Assembly (NCBI RefSeq): GCF_037176765.1
Contig: NC_090034.1
Span: 90,180,000-90,243,999, forward strand
Direction of reading: 5' to 3'
From: Anolis sagrei
Lineage: Eukaryota > Chordata > Lepidosauria > Squamata > Anolidae
Length of the DNA: 64,000 nucleotides
Within the stretch, counting starts at the first letter, position 1; each line of letters opens with the position of its first letter. Below, one piece after another: positions 10,490 to 28,124 of the stretch. The translations under genes were made by a program, and so were the position numbers. The notes under the pieces were generated by a model. That model was not told the origin of the DNA. It did no database searches and worked only from the letters and a program-made list of their open reading frames with translations.

Positions 10490-11281
10490 TACCTATTCAG
10501 TCATGAAACTCACTGGGTGAGCTTGAACTAGTCGTTCTGTTTCAACCTGACCTTTTCTGCCTACTGCCTGATCATTTCACCTACTTTGTTTTCTTCATGA
10601 AAAAAGAAAGCACCTCAGACCTATTAAACATCACAGCACAAAAGAATTTCCTATGGTCAAAAAGAAAGAAGTAACACTTTGAGTTACAACATTCTTTAGT
10701 GTTCTGAAAATGCTTAGGAAGTGAGCTATGTATGGTATATACAAACACTATAATGAGTTCATTGGAGGGAAGGTTGATAGTAAATATGAGAAGTAAATAA
10801 ATCAGGCTGCTGTACTGATATTAAAAGTAATCCCAATGGGGGTGGGCACCCATAAGGAAAAAAAACTAGATGATGATTCCCAGTGTGTACTGTTCACAAG
10901 ATCAGAAAACAAGCAGTAGACCCATAAATGATGAAATTTTCGAGATGCTGAAGCCTCTATTTTATTTCCGTGTTCTAACTTTTACGGCTAGAAGTTCACC
11001 TTAAGACTATGATTCTAATGCTGGGGGTCAAGGGGAGAGAGACTTATGTTAATAGAACAAGACTATTAACTGGCATAGGCAAGAGCTCTCATTCAATTTA
11101 CTAAAACTACTGGAGCAATCAATCTAGGAAGCTATAAGGATCTAGGGTGCTACTATACCATCCTTTCCATTGTTGTTTTGAAGTAAGTTCCAGAGTGTCC
11201 AAAGAGGATTGCTCCCAGGAAGATATGCATATAGATTTTACGACTGCAGGGAGACGCTAGTGGGATGTCCACTGATTTAAT
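10490..11281. other. 3' flank of protease copy B
   Basis: No further coding sequence is seen. A minus-strand AATAAA at 10961-10966, about 320 bases past the stop, could be the polyadenylation signal of copy B. The rest holds no recognised repeat. Confidence 0.35.
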
Positions 11282-19147
<7,866 letters not shown>

Positions 19148-19500
19148 GGTGGCAGGGCTACCTGGTGAAGTGTCCTTCCTGGTGAAGTGTCCTTCCGTTC
19201 TTTTAAAGTGGCAGGCGGGTTTGGCGATTAAGAAAACACAATGCAAATTTTTTGGCTCAACACTTTGATTCCTGTTTTATTTTCACCCCAAGGTCAGACT
19301 GAAGGTGTCCTGTATGTGCCAAGTTCTCACCATTCCACACCTGGTTTAACCAGGTAGCCGTGCGGAGAGGGAAAATAGGATTGGACACAAAGCTACGTGG
19401 AACGAAATCAGGGTTGAACCCAAATGCAAACAGAAGCAGAGTCAATATCGTCTAGAAGAAAGTAGGATGGTTTGTGGTTTTACAACTAAACCAAATGACA
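19148..19500 (-). promoter_or_regulatory. 5'UTR and probable proximal promoter of protease copy B
   Basis: It carries a tttaaaag box about 55 bases before the ATG and a 17-bp direct repeat (ggaaggacacttcacca-like) present twice here and once in copy A. Conservation with copy A is high throughout. Confidence 0.4.
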
Positions 19501-19560
19501 CAACTAATGGTATCTCCATTATTGGGTCTGCTTTTGAAGAACATTTCCAAAGTTCTCTTG

Positions 19561-19705
19561 GGGCCCTTCCACACAGCCCTATATCCCAGGATATCAAGGC
19601 AGAAAATCCCACAATATCTGCTTTGAACTGGGTTATGAGTCCACACTCAGATAATGTGGGATTTTCTGCCTTGATATTCTGGGATATAGGGCTGTGTGGA
19701 AGGGA
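19561..19705. mobile_element. Foldback MITE, complete
   Basis: An uninterrupted palindrome of about 145 bp with arms cttccacacagccctatatc and gatatagggctgtgtggaag. It is the reference form for the interrupted element at 5241-5634. Confidence 0.75.
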
Positions 19706-20012
19706 TCTTGGTGTACAATGTGCGGCAGACACAACGGACTTAAGTATCACGCTTGAAGAGTAGGTTTTTACAGAAATTATGGGTGGATTAGGGATGACAT
19801 AGAGTGAGAAATTGGAAAAAGATCTTTAGAAAACATTGATAAATCTGGTGGTTATCTAAATTGAAAACAAAAAAAGACACATTGTAAGACATTAATACAA
19901 CAACACAACACACAGTCCACAGGGGGCCATTTCACACAGTCCTATATCTCAGAATATCAACCAGTATCCACCTAATGTGTTTTATATTACTCCCTCTTTG
20001 GAGATTGCTGAA

Positions 20013-20127
20013 AACCCTTCCACACAGCCCTACATCCCAGAATATCAAGACAGAAAATCCCACATTATCTGAGTGTGGGTTATTCTGCCCTGATAGTCTG
20101 AGTTATATGGCTGTGTGGAAGGGCCCT
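20013..20127. mobile_element. Foldback MITE, shortened (block B)
   Basis: The duplicate of 7131-7246, with the same internal shortening. Confidence 0.7.
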
Positions 20128-20456
20128 AGGTCACATCCAGATGGAATGTGCCTGGGGTTGCAGTCTACTCACAAGAAGACCAGTCAGGCCGAAGAAGACC
20201 TGGGTGGAACTGCTCTGTTTTCTGGCCTCTTCCTCTACAACAGATTTGAACACCAGCACTATCTAAACAGCAGGAAATAGCAATTCTCTAGCATTTCAAC
20301 AGATGATGATTATCAGTGAGCTATCTGACCTTATAAATCCTTTCTAGACCCAAGTTCTATAAGGAAAGTCAAGCATGAGTCGACTTAGATATACATTTAT
20401 TCAGCAGCATCTTTACAGTGTGGAATCCTTGATTCTGGTTTTATACAAAAGACACA

Positions 20457-20657
20457 ATGGGCTCATGTAAGGGAAAAGTACAATTCTTGTTTGTGTTGTT
20501 GATGATGATGGGTGCGTATTGTAAAATTGAGTGCATTTTTCTTCCTGGAGAGTTGAATTATACTTCCCCGTCCCTGTCCTCAGTTCCTATAATGAGTAAT
20601 ATACTTGGCTTACAATCCAACAATAATTTTGCTTCTTTTGACCTTAGGTCAAGATGA
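20457..20657 (+). CDS. Candidate signal-peptide exon or small ORF (block B)
   Basis: The duplicate of 7598-7798, still open over 66 codons. The signal-like core is unchanged, and four residues differ downstream. Function is unknown, and chance preservation of a short frame in a recent duplication is quite possible. Confidence 0.2.
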   Translation: MGSCKGKVQFLFVLLMMMGAYCKIECIFLPGELNYTSPSLSSVPIMSNILGLQSNNNFASFDLRSR

Positions 20658-20987
20658 CATTCAGGTTAAAAAGAAAAAGAAAGGTACCTAACATTCTTAC
20701 TGAGTTAAATTGTGATTTGTTACGTGTTTCCTATTTCTTTTTAAACCCAAATCTCCAATGGTTGGATTTTAACTTGAAACTGAGGTGTGGGGAAGGAGGG
20801 TTGGCAGGCCAATGAACCTAAGAGATAGATGCATTTCACCCAGGAATTTAGGATATTTGAATCTGCCTAAGTACTTTCTATTTGCTTTATGCAGGAGGCA
20901 ATCATGGAAGGTTGACCACATTCATGGGAATGTACAAAAATAGGAACAGCATATGAAGGTTTAGATACCATAACCATCTGGTTGGAG

Positions 20988-21305
20988 TCCCCAAGTGGTG
21001 CAGCAGGGGAAATCACTGAGCTGCTGAACTTGCTGACCAAAAGGTTGGCGGTTCGAATCCGGGGAGTAGGGTGAGCTGCTGCTGTTAGCCCCAGCTTCTG
21101 CCAACCTAGCAGTTCAAAAACATGCAAATGTGAGTAGATCAAGGCGGGAAGGTAACAAAACTCCATGCAGTCATGACAGCCGCATGACCTTAGAGGTGTC
21201 TACAGGCAACTCCGGCTCTTCAGCTTAGAAATGGAGATGAGCATCAACCCCCAGAGTCAGACACGACTGGACTTAATGTCAGGGGAAAACCTTTACCATT
21301 ACCTA
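20988..21305 (+). mobile_element. Sauria-type SINE (block B)
   Basis: The duplicate of 8188-8513, with B-box ggttcgaatcc and Bov-B-like tail cttaatgtcaggggaaaacc. Confidence 0.8.
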
Positions 21306-21610
21306 ACCGTCTGGTTATATATAAAGAACTGGACTTACTAATAAAAATGAACTAGGTAACACTTCAGTTTGGTGCTTTCCATCTGATGCCCCCCAATCAG
21401 CAGACAAATGTGGAAGAGAACATGCAGAATTAATTACATCTAATTTATCACCTGCAATAATTCTTCTAATACTGATTGAGGTAGATTATATTATGGCAAT
21501 ATAAGGTATGCTACATTACAGTTTTATTACATGATTTATGCAATATTATGGCTATAGTATACAATGTAGCTATAATATTATATCTGAACAGCAATGTAAC
21601 AAGGGATAAA

Positions 21611-22098
21611 TTACTGTATATACTCAAGTATAAGCCTAATTTTCAACCCTTTTTAAGGCTGAAAAAGTCCTACACAGCAACTCAGCTATCCTTCTTCTCC
21701 TCCTCTCCTTCTCTCTTGGCACAGTGCGTGCCTTCCTCTCCTCCTTTCCTGGTGCCAGTCTTTCCCACTTTTTCTTATTCATACACACATACAGCATTTC
21801 CCCCAAAATGTATAGTTAAAATAAACTATGGTGATTATTTTAAGGATAGGTAAGCACATTGTGGACAGTCTTTATCTTAAATTACAGTTTTTATGTAAAC
21901 ATTCGAAAACATTTAACCTACTGATGCCTCAATTAATGTCATTTCATTGGTATCTATATTTATTTTGAAATTGACCAGTAGCGTTGTATTTCCCACCCTT
22001 GGCTTATACTCGAGTCAATAAGTTTTCCCAGTTCTTTGTGGTAAACTTAGGTGCTTCGGTTTATATTAGGGTCAGCTTATACTCGAATATATATGGGT
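21611..22098. mobile_element. DNA transposon with inverted ends
   Basis: The ends tactgtatatactcaagtat and cttatactcgaatatatatg are inverse complements with mismatches. The interior is AT-rich and noncoding. It is a nonautonomous element of a family I cannot name. Confidence 0.55.
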
Positions 22099-22194
22099 AA
22101 TCCCAGTTTAGGGTCCTACTGTAATTTTCAGTGACTTCTATAGTTTCAGAAGTGTGGTGTTTTCAAATGGCAGAGAAGGGATATTTCAGGGGGA

Positions 22195-22345
22195 ACGTGA
22201 TTATAATATTTTATAATGTTTTAATGTACTTAGTTTTGGTTATAATTTTAATTGTATATTATTGCCTAACTGTAAGCCACCTTGAGTCCCCTCTGGGGTA
22301 GAGAAGGGTGGGATATAAATATAGTAAATAAATAAATAAATACAT
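22195..22345 (+). mobile_element. L2-like LINE 3' tail
   Basis: The conserved block gtaagccaccttgagtcccc and gagaagggtgggatataaat is followed by (aaat)n. It is the same tail as at 23770-23930 and 48770-48845. Confidence 0.65.
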
Positions 22346-22825
22346 GTTTGCTGTTTCTCGTACTTTGGTGAGGGTCCCGAGGTATCAGTAAGACAATAAT
22401 CACATGAGGCTTGCAGCATGAATTATGAACACTTTAACAATGAATTGAAATACTCATCACTGCACTAGGAACTTCATTCCACGAGCATGAGGAAAGCAGA
22501 GCGAACTGTCTTACACCGTTGCTTACTTTCTTTCTCTGTCTTGTGGGATGGCCAGCTATCCCACATCCTTACTGTGTAGATGTGCTCCCCCTACCCGTCT
22601 CCCATTTTTCTTCCTTTGGAGATGAATAACATATGACTCTTGAAGACAGGTGTAGGGCTCTGTTTCCATGTGCTGTGGAAACTGAACCCCACGGAGTCTC
22701 ACCAGAAATACCCTTACATCATGTGATGGCTTACGGGACTCCGATGGGGCCCTGTTTCCATGTACTCCAATGTGGTATGACAATGAAATATGACTTCATC
22801 AGAAGTTGTTTAGGGCTCTGTATTG
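22346..22825. other. Unassigned, with a local duplication
   Basis: Part of this stretch (tacatcatgtgatggc and the following ggactcc block, 22706-22760) recurs at 23604-23660 with differences, which suggests an old segmental repeat. No coding sequence is supported. Confidence 0.35.
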
Positions 22826-23540
22826 TCGAAGGCTTTCATGTCTGGAATCACTAGGTTCTTGTGGGTTTTTTCAGGCTATATGGCCATGTTCTAGAGGCAT
22901 TTTTCCTGACGTTTTGCCTGCATCTATGGCAAGCATCCTCAGAGGTAGTGAGGTTTGTTGGAATTAGGAAAATGGGTTTATATATCTATGGAATGACTGG
23001 GGTGGGGCAAAGGAGGAGACCATGAAAATGAACAAAATCTGGCTACCAGTATTAAAAAACTCTAAAATTACAACAGCAAAACAGCAGAGAGGAAACAACC
23101 AGGCACATCTTAACACCTCTCAACAAAAGATTCCTCCAGGCTCAGCCAGGACTTCAAATGTTAATGAAGGTGGTCAGCTGAAACATTCACACCTAGCTCC
23201 AGCAGAGAAGAGCTCTTTGCCCCACCCCAGTCATTCCACAGATATATAAACCCATTGTCCTAATTTCAACAGACCTCACTACCTCTGAGGATGCTTGCCA
23301 TAGATGCAGGCGAAACGTCAGGAAAAATGCCTCTAGAACAGGCATGGGGAACCTTCGGCCCTCCAGGTGTGGTGGACTTCAACTCCCACAATTCCTTGAG
23401 GCTCGGCATTCGCCCCAAAGGCTTACCGAGCCTCAAGGAATTGTGGGAGTTGAAGTCCACCACACCTGGAGGGCCGAAGGTTCCTGACCCCTGCTCTAGA
23501 ACATGGCCATATAGCCCGAACCCCCCCCCACAAGAACCTG
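22826..23540. mobile_element. Penelope-like element, inverted arrangement
   Basis: The left 190 bp carries the terminal module in plus orientation (gtattgtcgaaggctttcat). From about 23020 the same family continues in minus orientation (catgaaaatgaacaaaatct) and ends with a second, inverted terminal module. Such an inverted layout is known for Penelope-like insertions. It is interrupted by a hAT MITE at 23339-23493. Confidence 0.7.
23339..23493. mobile_element. hAT-type foldback MITE, intact, 8-bp TSD
   Basis: A 155-bp near-perfect palindrome starting caggcatgggg and ending cctgacccctg, flanked by perfect 8-bp repeats (ctctagaa). It sits inside the Penelope-like element. The family is the same as the older copies at 2893-3714 and 17155-17995. 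Confidence 0.8.
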
Positions 23541-23769
23541 TTTAGGGCTCTGTTTCCATGTTCTGTGAAAACTGAGGCCCATTGAGTCCCACCAGAAGTA
23601 CCCTTACATCATGTGATGGCCTCTATGGGACTCCCATGGGGCTCTGTTTCCAAGTGCTTCAAGGTGATATGACAATGATATGTGACTTCATCAGGTGTTT
23701 AGGGCTCCATTTCCTTTGGAGCAGTGCAATTAGGCAAAATGGTGTCCTGAGATGGTTTTTAACCAACTT

Positions 23770-23930
23770 TTAATGTGAATATAAGTGATTTTAATGTTTG
23801 TATATATTTATGGTTTTATGTCCCGGCATTGAATGTTTGCCGTATATATGTTGTGCTCCGCTCTGAGTCCCCTGTGGGGTGAGAAGGGCGGAATATAAAT
23901 GCTTTAAATAAACAAACAAATAAATACATT
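23770..23930 (+). mobile_element. L2-like LINE 3' tail
   Basis: Contains gctctgagtcccctgtgggg and gagaagggcggaatataaat, followed by aaac/aaat repeats. Confidence 0.6.
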
Positions 23931-23940
23931 CTGATGAAGT

Positions 23941-24435
23941 CATATTTATTTATTTATTTATTTATTTATTTGCTGCATTTGTTGACCGCCGTTCTCAGCC
24001 CTAGGGCGACTCACGGCGGTGTACAACATATAAAAACAATTTACAATAAAGCAATATCACTAATACACAATAATATAATTACACTAAATGATCCGCTCCG
24101 TCATATCGTAGAATCATAACCAATCTCGTAAACCATATTCCGTTCCAGTTGTCGTTACCAGTTAATGTAGCACTCAGTTAAATGCCTTCTCAAATAGCCA
24201 TGTCTTTAGGCTCTTACGGAAAGACATAAGGGAGGGCGCTTGTCTGATGTCAACAGGGAGGGCGTTCCACAGCCGGGGGGTTACCACCGAGAAGGCCCTC
24301 TCTCTCGTCCCCGCCAGATGTGCCTGTGAAGCAGGCGGGATCGAGAGAAGGGCCTCCCCAGACGATCTCAAGGCCCTCGTGGGCTCATAGGCCGAGATGC
24401 GGTCCACAAGGTATTTTGGGCCGGAACCGTTTAGG
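23941..24435 (-). mobile_element. L2-like LINE, 3' end of ORF2
   Basis: Minus-strand translation reads RISAYEPTRALRSSGEALLS, RERAFSVVTPRLWNALPVDI, SFRKSLKTWLFEKAF, the usual L2-group ORF2 end. It is followed by the noncoding tail and an (aaat)n run. 78 codons remain open. Confidence 0.75.
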
Positions 24436-25300
24436 GCTTATGTCATTGTCATTGTCAAGCCACCTCAAAGCACTTAAAGTTATTTGTAGGCTGTATTTTT
24501 TCATAAATGGGAAACTCTTGTTCTTAGGCTTCAGAAAGCATCTCAAAGAGTTAAATGTCTTCTGTTGACTTTATCAATGTTTTCTAAAGATCTTCTTCCA
24601 ATCCTGCCATAAGTTCAAAGAGCTTCTGCAGCAAGTTTGGGGACAGTGACATGTGACTGTGGTAGTCTTGAAGGCATCACTTTCAATTACTTCACTTTCC
24701 CATCTCCAGACTTGCTTGCTACTTCAAGCACGCAGCCCAAGAATACCTCTGGTTGCAAAGCAAGAACTTGCTTCCTGCTTTTGCCTTGTTTGCTTCTGCT
24801 TTTTAAAAAATTCAGATAACTGCCCAGTTAGTTGAATTAGGCACTGATAGCATAATTCAGGCACTGATAGGGATTTCCCACTCGTGATTGAGTATTTTCT
24901 TACTGTTTGCAATACTTCCTCTGTCTGTTTAGCAAAAAATAAAGTGTGGAGCCCCAAACAAGGTTTACCAATCAAAAGTACATTCCCTCTTTGCAGAATG
25001 CACAAAATAGGAAAAGGCTAGTAATTTCACAGTGCATCTTTACTTTTTTTTAATTGAAAACTTTTCCTTACTGTTTGCAACACTTGCTTGTCTGATTCAT
25101 TCTAGGGCTAACCCAGCATAAGGCATGCCTAACTGGCCCTGGTTTATTGAATTAGTGTAGGTCTTCTCCTAGACAGTCATTTGGTGTGTTGTGTAAGAAT
25201 GGTTCATAAGTGTACTTCTTTTGTTGTTTATAAATTACGTCCCTGATTTGGTACATGTGGAGAGAAGGAAAGCAACATATTCCATGCTTCCTCTTCATCC
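24436..25300. other. Unassigned intergenic sequence
   Basis: No gene or repeat family is recognised. Short open frames have no recognisable motifs. Confidence 0.4.
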
Positions 25301-25302
25301 TG

Positions 25303-26594
25303 GAAAGAAGTGACGAGCGGAGTGCCGCAGGGTTCTGTCTTGGGCCCGGTTCTGTTCAACATCTTTATCAATGACTTAGATGAAGGATTAGAAGGCATGA
25401 TCATCAAGTCTGCAGATGACATCAGATTGGGAGGGATAGCCAATATTTCAGAAGACAGGAGCAGAATTCAAAATGATCTTAACAGATTAGAGAGATGAAT
25501 GGCCAAAACTAACAAAATGAAGTTCAACTGGGACAAATGCAAAATACCCCACTTAGGCAGAAAAAAATGAAATGCAGCGATACAGAGTGGGGACTCCTGG
25601 CTCAAGAGCACTACGTGTGAAAAAAGATCTTGGAGTCCTAGTGGAAAGGAAGGTGAACGTGAGCCAATGTAATGCGGCAGCTTAAAAAGCCAATGGGATT
25701 TTGGCTGCATATGTAGGAGTCTAGTGTCTAGATGCAGGGAAGTCAAGCTCCCCCTCTATTCTGCCTTGGTCAGACCACACCTGAAATACTGTATCCAGTT
25801 TTGGGCACCACAATTGCAGGGAGATATTGACAAGCTGGAATGTGTCCATATAAAGGCAACTAAAATGATCAAGGGTCTGGAGAACAATCCCCATGAGGAG
25901 TGGCTTAAAGAGCTGGGCATGTTTAACCTGAAGAAGAGAAGGCTGAGAGAAGACATGATGAAGGCCATGTATAAATATGTGAGGGGCAGAGGCGGCCCTA
26001 GATAATTTTCAATGGTAAGCAATCAGTATTTTGGCGCCCCTCCCAACCACTCACTAATATATATATTCTGTTCATCATGGGAGTTCTGTGTGCCATATTT
26101 GATTCGATTCCATCAGTGGTGGAGTTCAGAATGCTCTTTGATTGTAGGTGAACTATACATCCCAGTAACTACAACTCGCATATGTTAAGGTCTATTTCCC
26201 CCCAAGAGAGCCCCAAGAGCGCCCCTGGGCAAAATCAACTATACTGCAAATGCTTACATTGCATAATGAGTTGAGCTGCCCCTGGTGAGGGGGAGTCATA
26301 GGGAGGAGGGAGCAGACTTGTTTTCTGCCCTAGAGACTAGGACACGGAACAATGGCTTCAAACTACAGGAAAGGAGATTCCACCTGAACATGAGGAAGAA
26401 CTTCCTGACTGTGAGAACTGTTCAGCAGTGGAACACTCTGCCCTGGGGTATGGTGGAGGTTCATTCTTTGGAGGCTTTTAAATAGAGGCTGGATGGCCAT
26501 CTATTGGGGGTGCTTTGAATGTTATTTTCCTGGTTCTTGGCAGGGAGTTGGACTGGGTGGCACACAGAGTCTCTTCTAACTCTATGATTCTATA
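25303..26594 (+). mobile_element. CR1 LINE with reverse-transcriptase segment
   Basis: The longest CR1 piece. It starts in the RT domain ([20 protein letters not shown], then an ADD-type active-site region) and runs to the CR1 3' end. It carries a hAT insertion at 25987-26284. The ORF is interrupted. Confidence 0.85.
25987..26284. mobile_element. hAT-type MITE inside CR1, 8-bp TSD
   Basis: A 298-bp element with ends cagaggcggccctagat and gagctgcccctg, flanked by perfect gtgagggg repeats. Its middle (ttgattgtaggtgaactata and flanks) is shared with the interior of the SPIN-type elements. Confidence 0.75.
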
Positions 26595-27275
26595 TTTAAA
26601 TGTTGAATTTAACACCAAGATACTTGTTTATAAAGCTATTGTCCTCCCAACCATTCGATACACCTGTGAGACGTGGACTGTTTACAGACGTCATATGCAA
26701 CTCCTGGAGCAATTCCATCAGTGCTGCCTCTGGAAAATCCTGCAAATCTCTTGGGAAGACAAGCGGACAAATGTCAGCATGCTGGAAGAAGCAAAGACCA
26801 CCAGCATTGAAGCGATGATCCTCCGCTATCAACTCCACTAGACTGGCCACATTGTCCAAATGCCCGACCACCGTCTCCCAAAGCAGTTGCTCTACTCCAA
26901 ACTCAAGAACGGAAAACAGAATGTTGGTGGGCAGGAAAAGAGATTTAAAGATGGGCTTAAAGCCAACCTTAAAAACTCTGACATAGAGAACTGGGAAGCC
27001 CTGGCCCTTGAGCGCTCCAGCTGGAGGTCAGCTGTGACCAGCAGTGCTGTAGAATTTGAAGCGGCATGAATGAAGGGTGAAAGAGAGAAATGTGCCAAGA
27101 GGAAGGCGCATCATGCCAATCCCGACCGAGACCGCCTTCCACCTGGAAACCAATGCCCTCACTGCAGGAGAAGATGCGGATCAAGAATAGGGCTCCACAG
27201 TCACCTATGGACCCACCAGTACACTGACCTTGGAGGACTATCCTATTCGGATAATGAGAGATCACCTAAGTAAGT
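26595..27275 (+). mobile_element. L2-like LINE 3' end with C2H2 finger
   Basis: The translation gives ILVYKAIVLPTIRYTCETWT, KILQISWEDKRTNVSMLEEA and [18 protein letters not shown]. It directly follows the CR1 at 26594, has a gtaagtaagtaac tail, and its frame is interrupted. Confidence 0.75.
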
Positions 27276-27720
27276 AAGTAACATCAATAAAACAGCCAAG
27301 AGGAATCAAGAGGTCCTAGCGGAAGGGCAAACTACAGGATGGTGCTTTTGACACGTGTGCATTTAGAAAAAGCACAGCATACAATCAGTGCTCACTACTA
27401 AGTGAAACAGGCAGTACAAAAATATTTGTCATCTTTGTATGATGTCAATAACCCCAACTGGGGAGCAGCAAAGAACTACAGCGCGGAGGACAATAGGGGA
27501 TTAGAGCAATTACTATGATTATGCTTGCCTGTGGTTACACTCTGAAACAAAAACTAACAATAGTTATGATTGAGATTTTCTACAGATATGTATCTGTCAT
27601 TAAGAACAGAGTCTCTTACAAGAGATGCTTGGGATAGCTACAGAGAATGAATTTCATTATTGGCCACTGTCTTGCATGTCACATCCAGAGGAGCAGAGCT
27701 TCAGAAGAGGACAATCCTTC
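27276..27720. other. Upstream flank of V2R-1
   Basis: No repeat is recognised. It may include the V2R-1 promoter, but unlike V2R-2 and V2R-3 it lacks the long shared upstream block. Confidence 0.35.
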
Positions 27721-27764
27721 TAACCAGCGGTTGATATCTGAGTTATCATCATCTGAAGATTTGT

Positions 27765-27892
27765 GTTGCTTTGGTTTCTGATTATTACTATGTATATTGT
27801 ATTTTTGTTGTAAGCCACCCTGAGTCCCTTTTGGGAGAGGAGGCGGGATACAAATAAAACATTATTATTATTATCATCATCATCCTCCTCCT
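27765..27892 (+). mobile_element. L2-like tail inserted in the V2R-1 5'UTR
   Basis: It carries the tail block ttgtaagccaccctgagtcc and ggcgggatacaaataaaac, followed by (att)n and (cct)n. It splits sequence otherwise continuous in V2R-2 and V2R-3: those have cattggaagatgctcctgcc-like sequence, whereas here tctgaagat and ctttctgcc are separated by about 130 bp. It ends less than 20 bp before the start codon. Confidence 0.7.
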
Positions 27893-27909
27893 CCTCAGAT
27901 CTTTCTGCC

Positions 27910-28124
27910 ATGTGTTCTCTGCTCTTCATCACATTACTTCTCCCACATGCTGCTGGTAGGATGGCAAGGACAATGTGTGATTTGGACAGAACCTACACAG
28001 AGGGCTACTACCAAGATGGGGATCTTATTCTTGGTGGAGTGTTATCTCTGACTCAACAAGAGATTCCTAGCAAAAATTTTAAAGCTCGACCTAAGGAGAT
28101 TTCCCCATACAACTCTGAAACAAC
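27910..28124 (+). CDS. V2R-1 exon 1
   Basis: 215 bases: signal peptide [15 protein letters not shown], then [20 protein letters not shown], donor ACAAC/GTAAGC. The start ATG aligns with those of the other two receptors. Confidence 0.9.
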
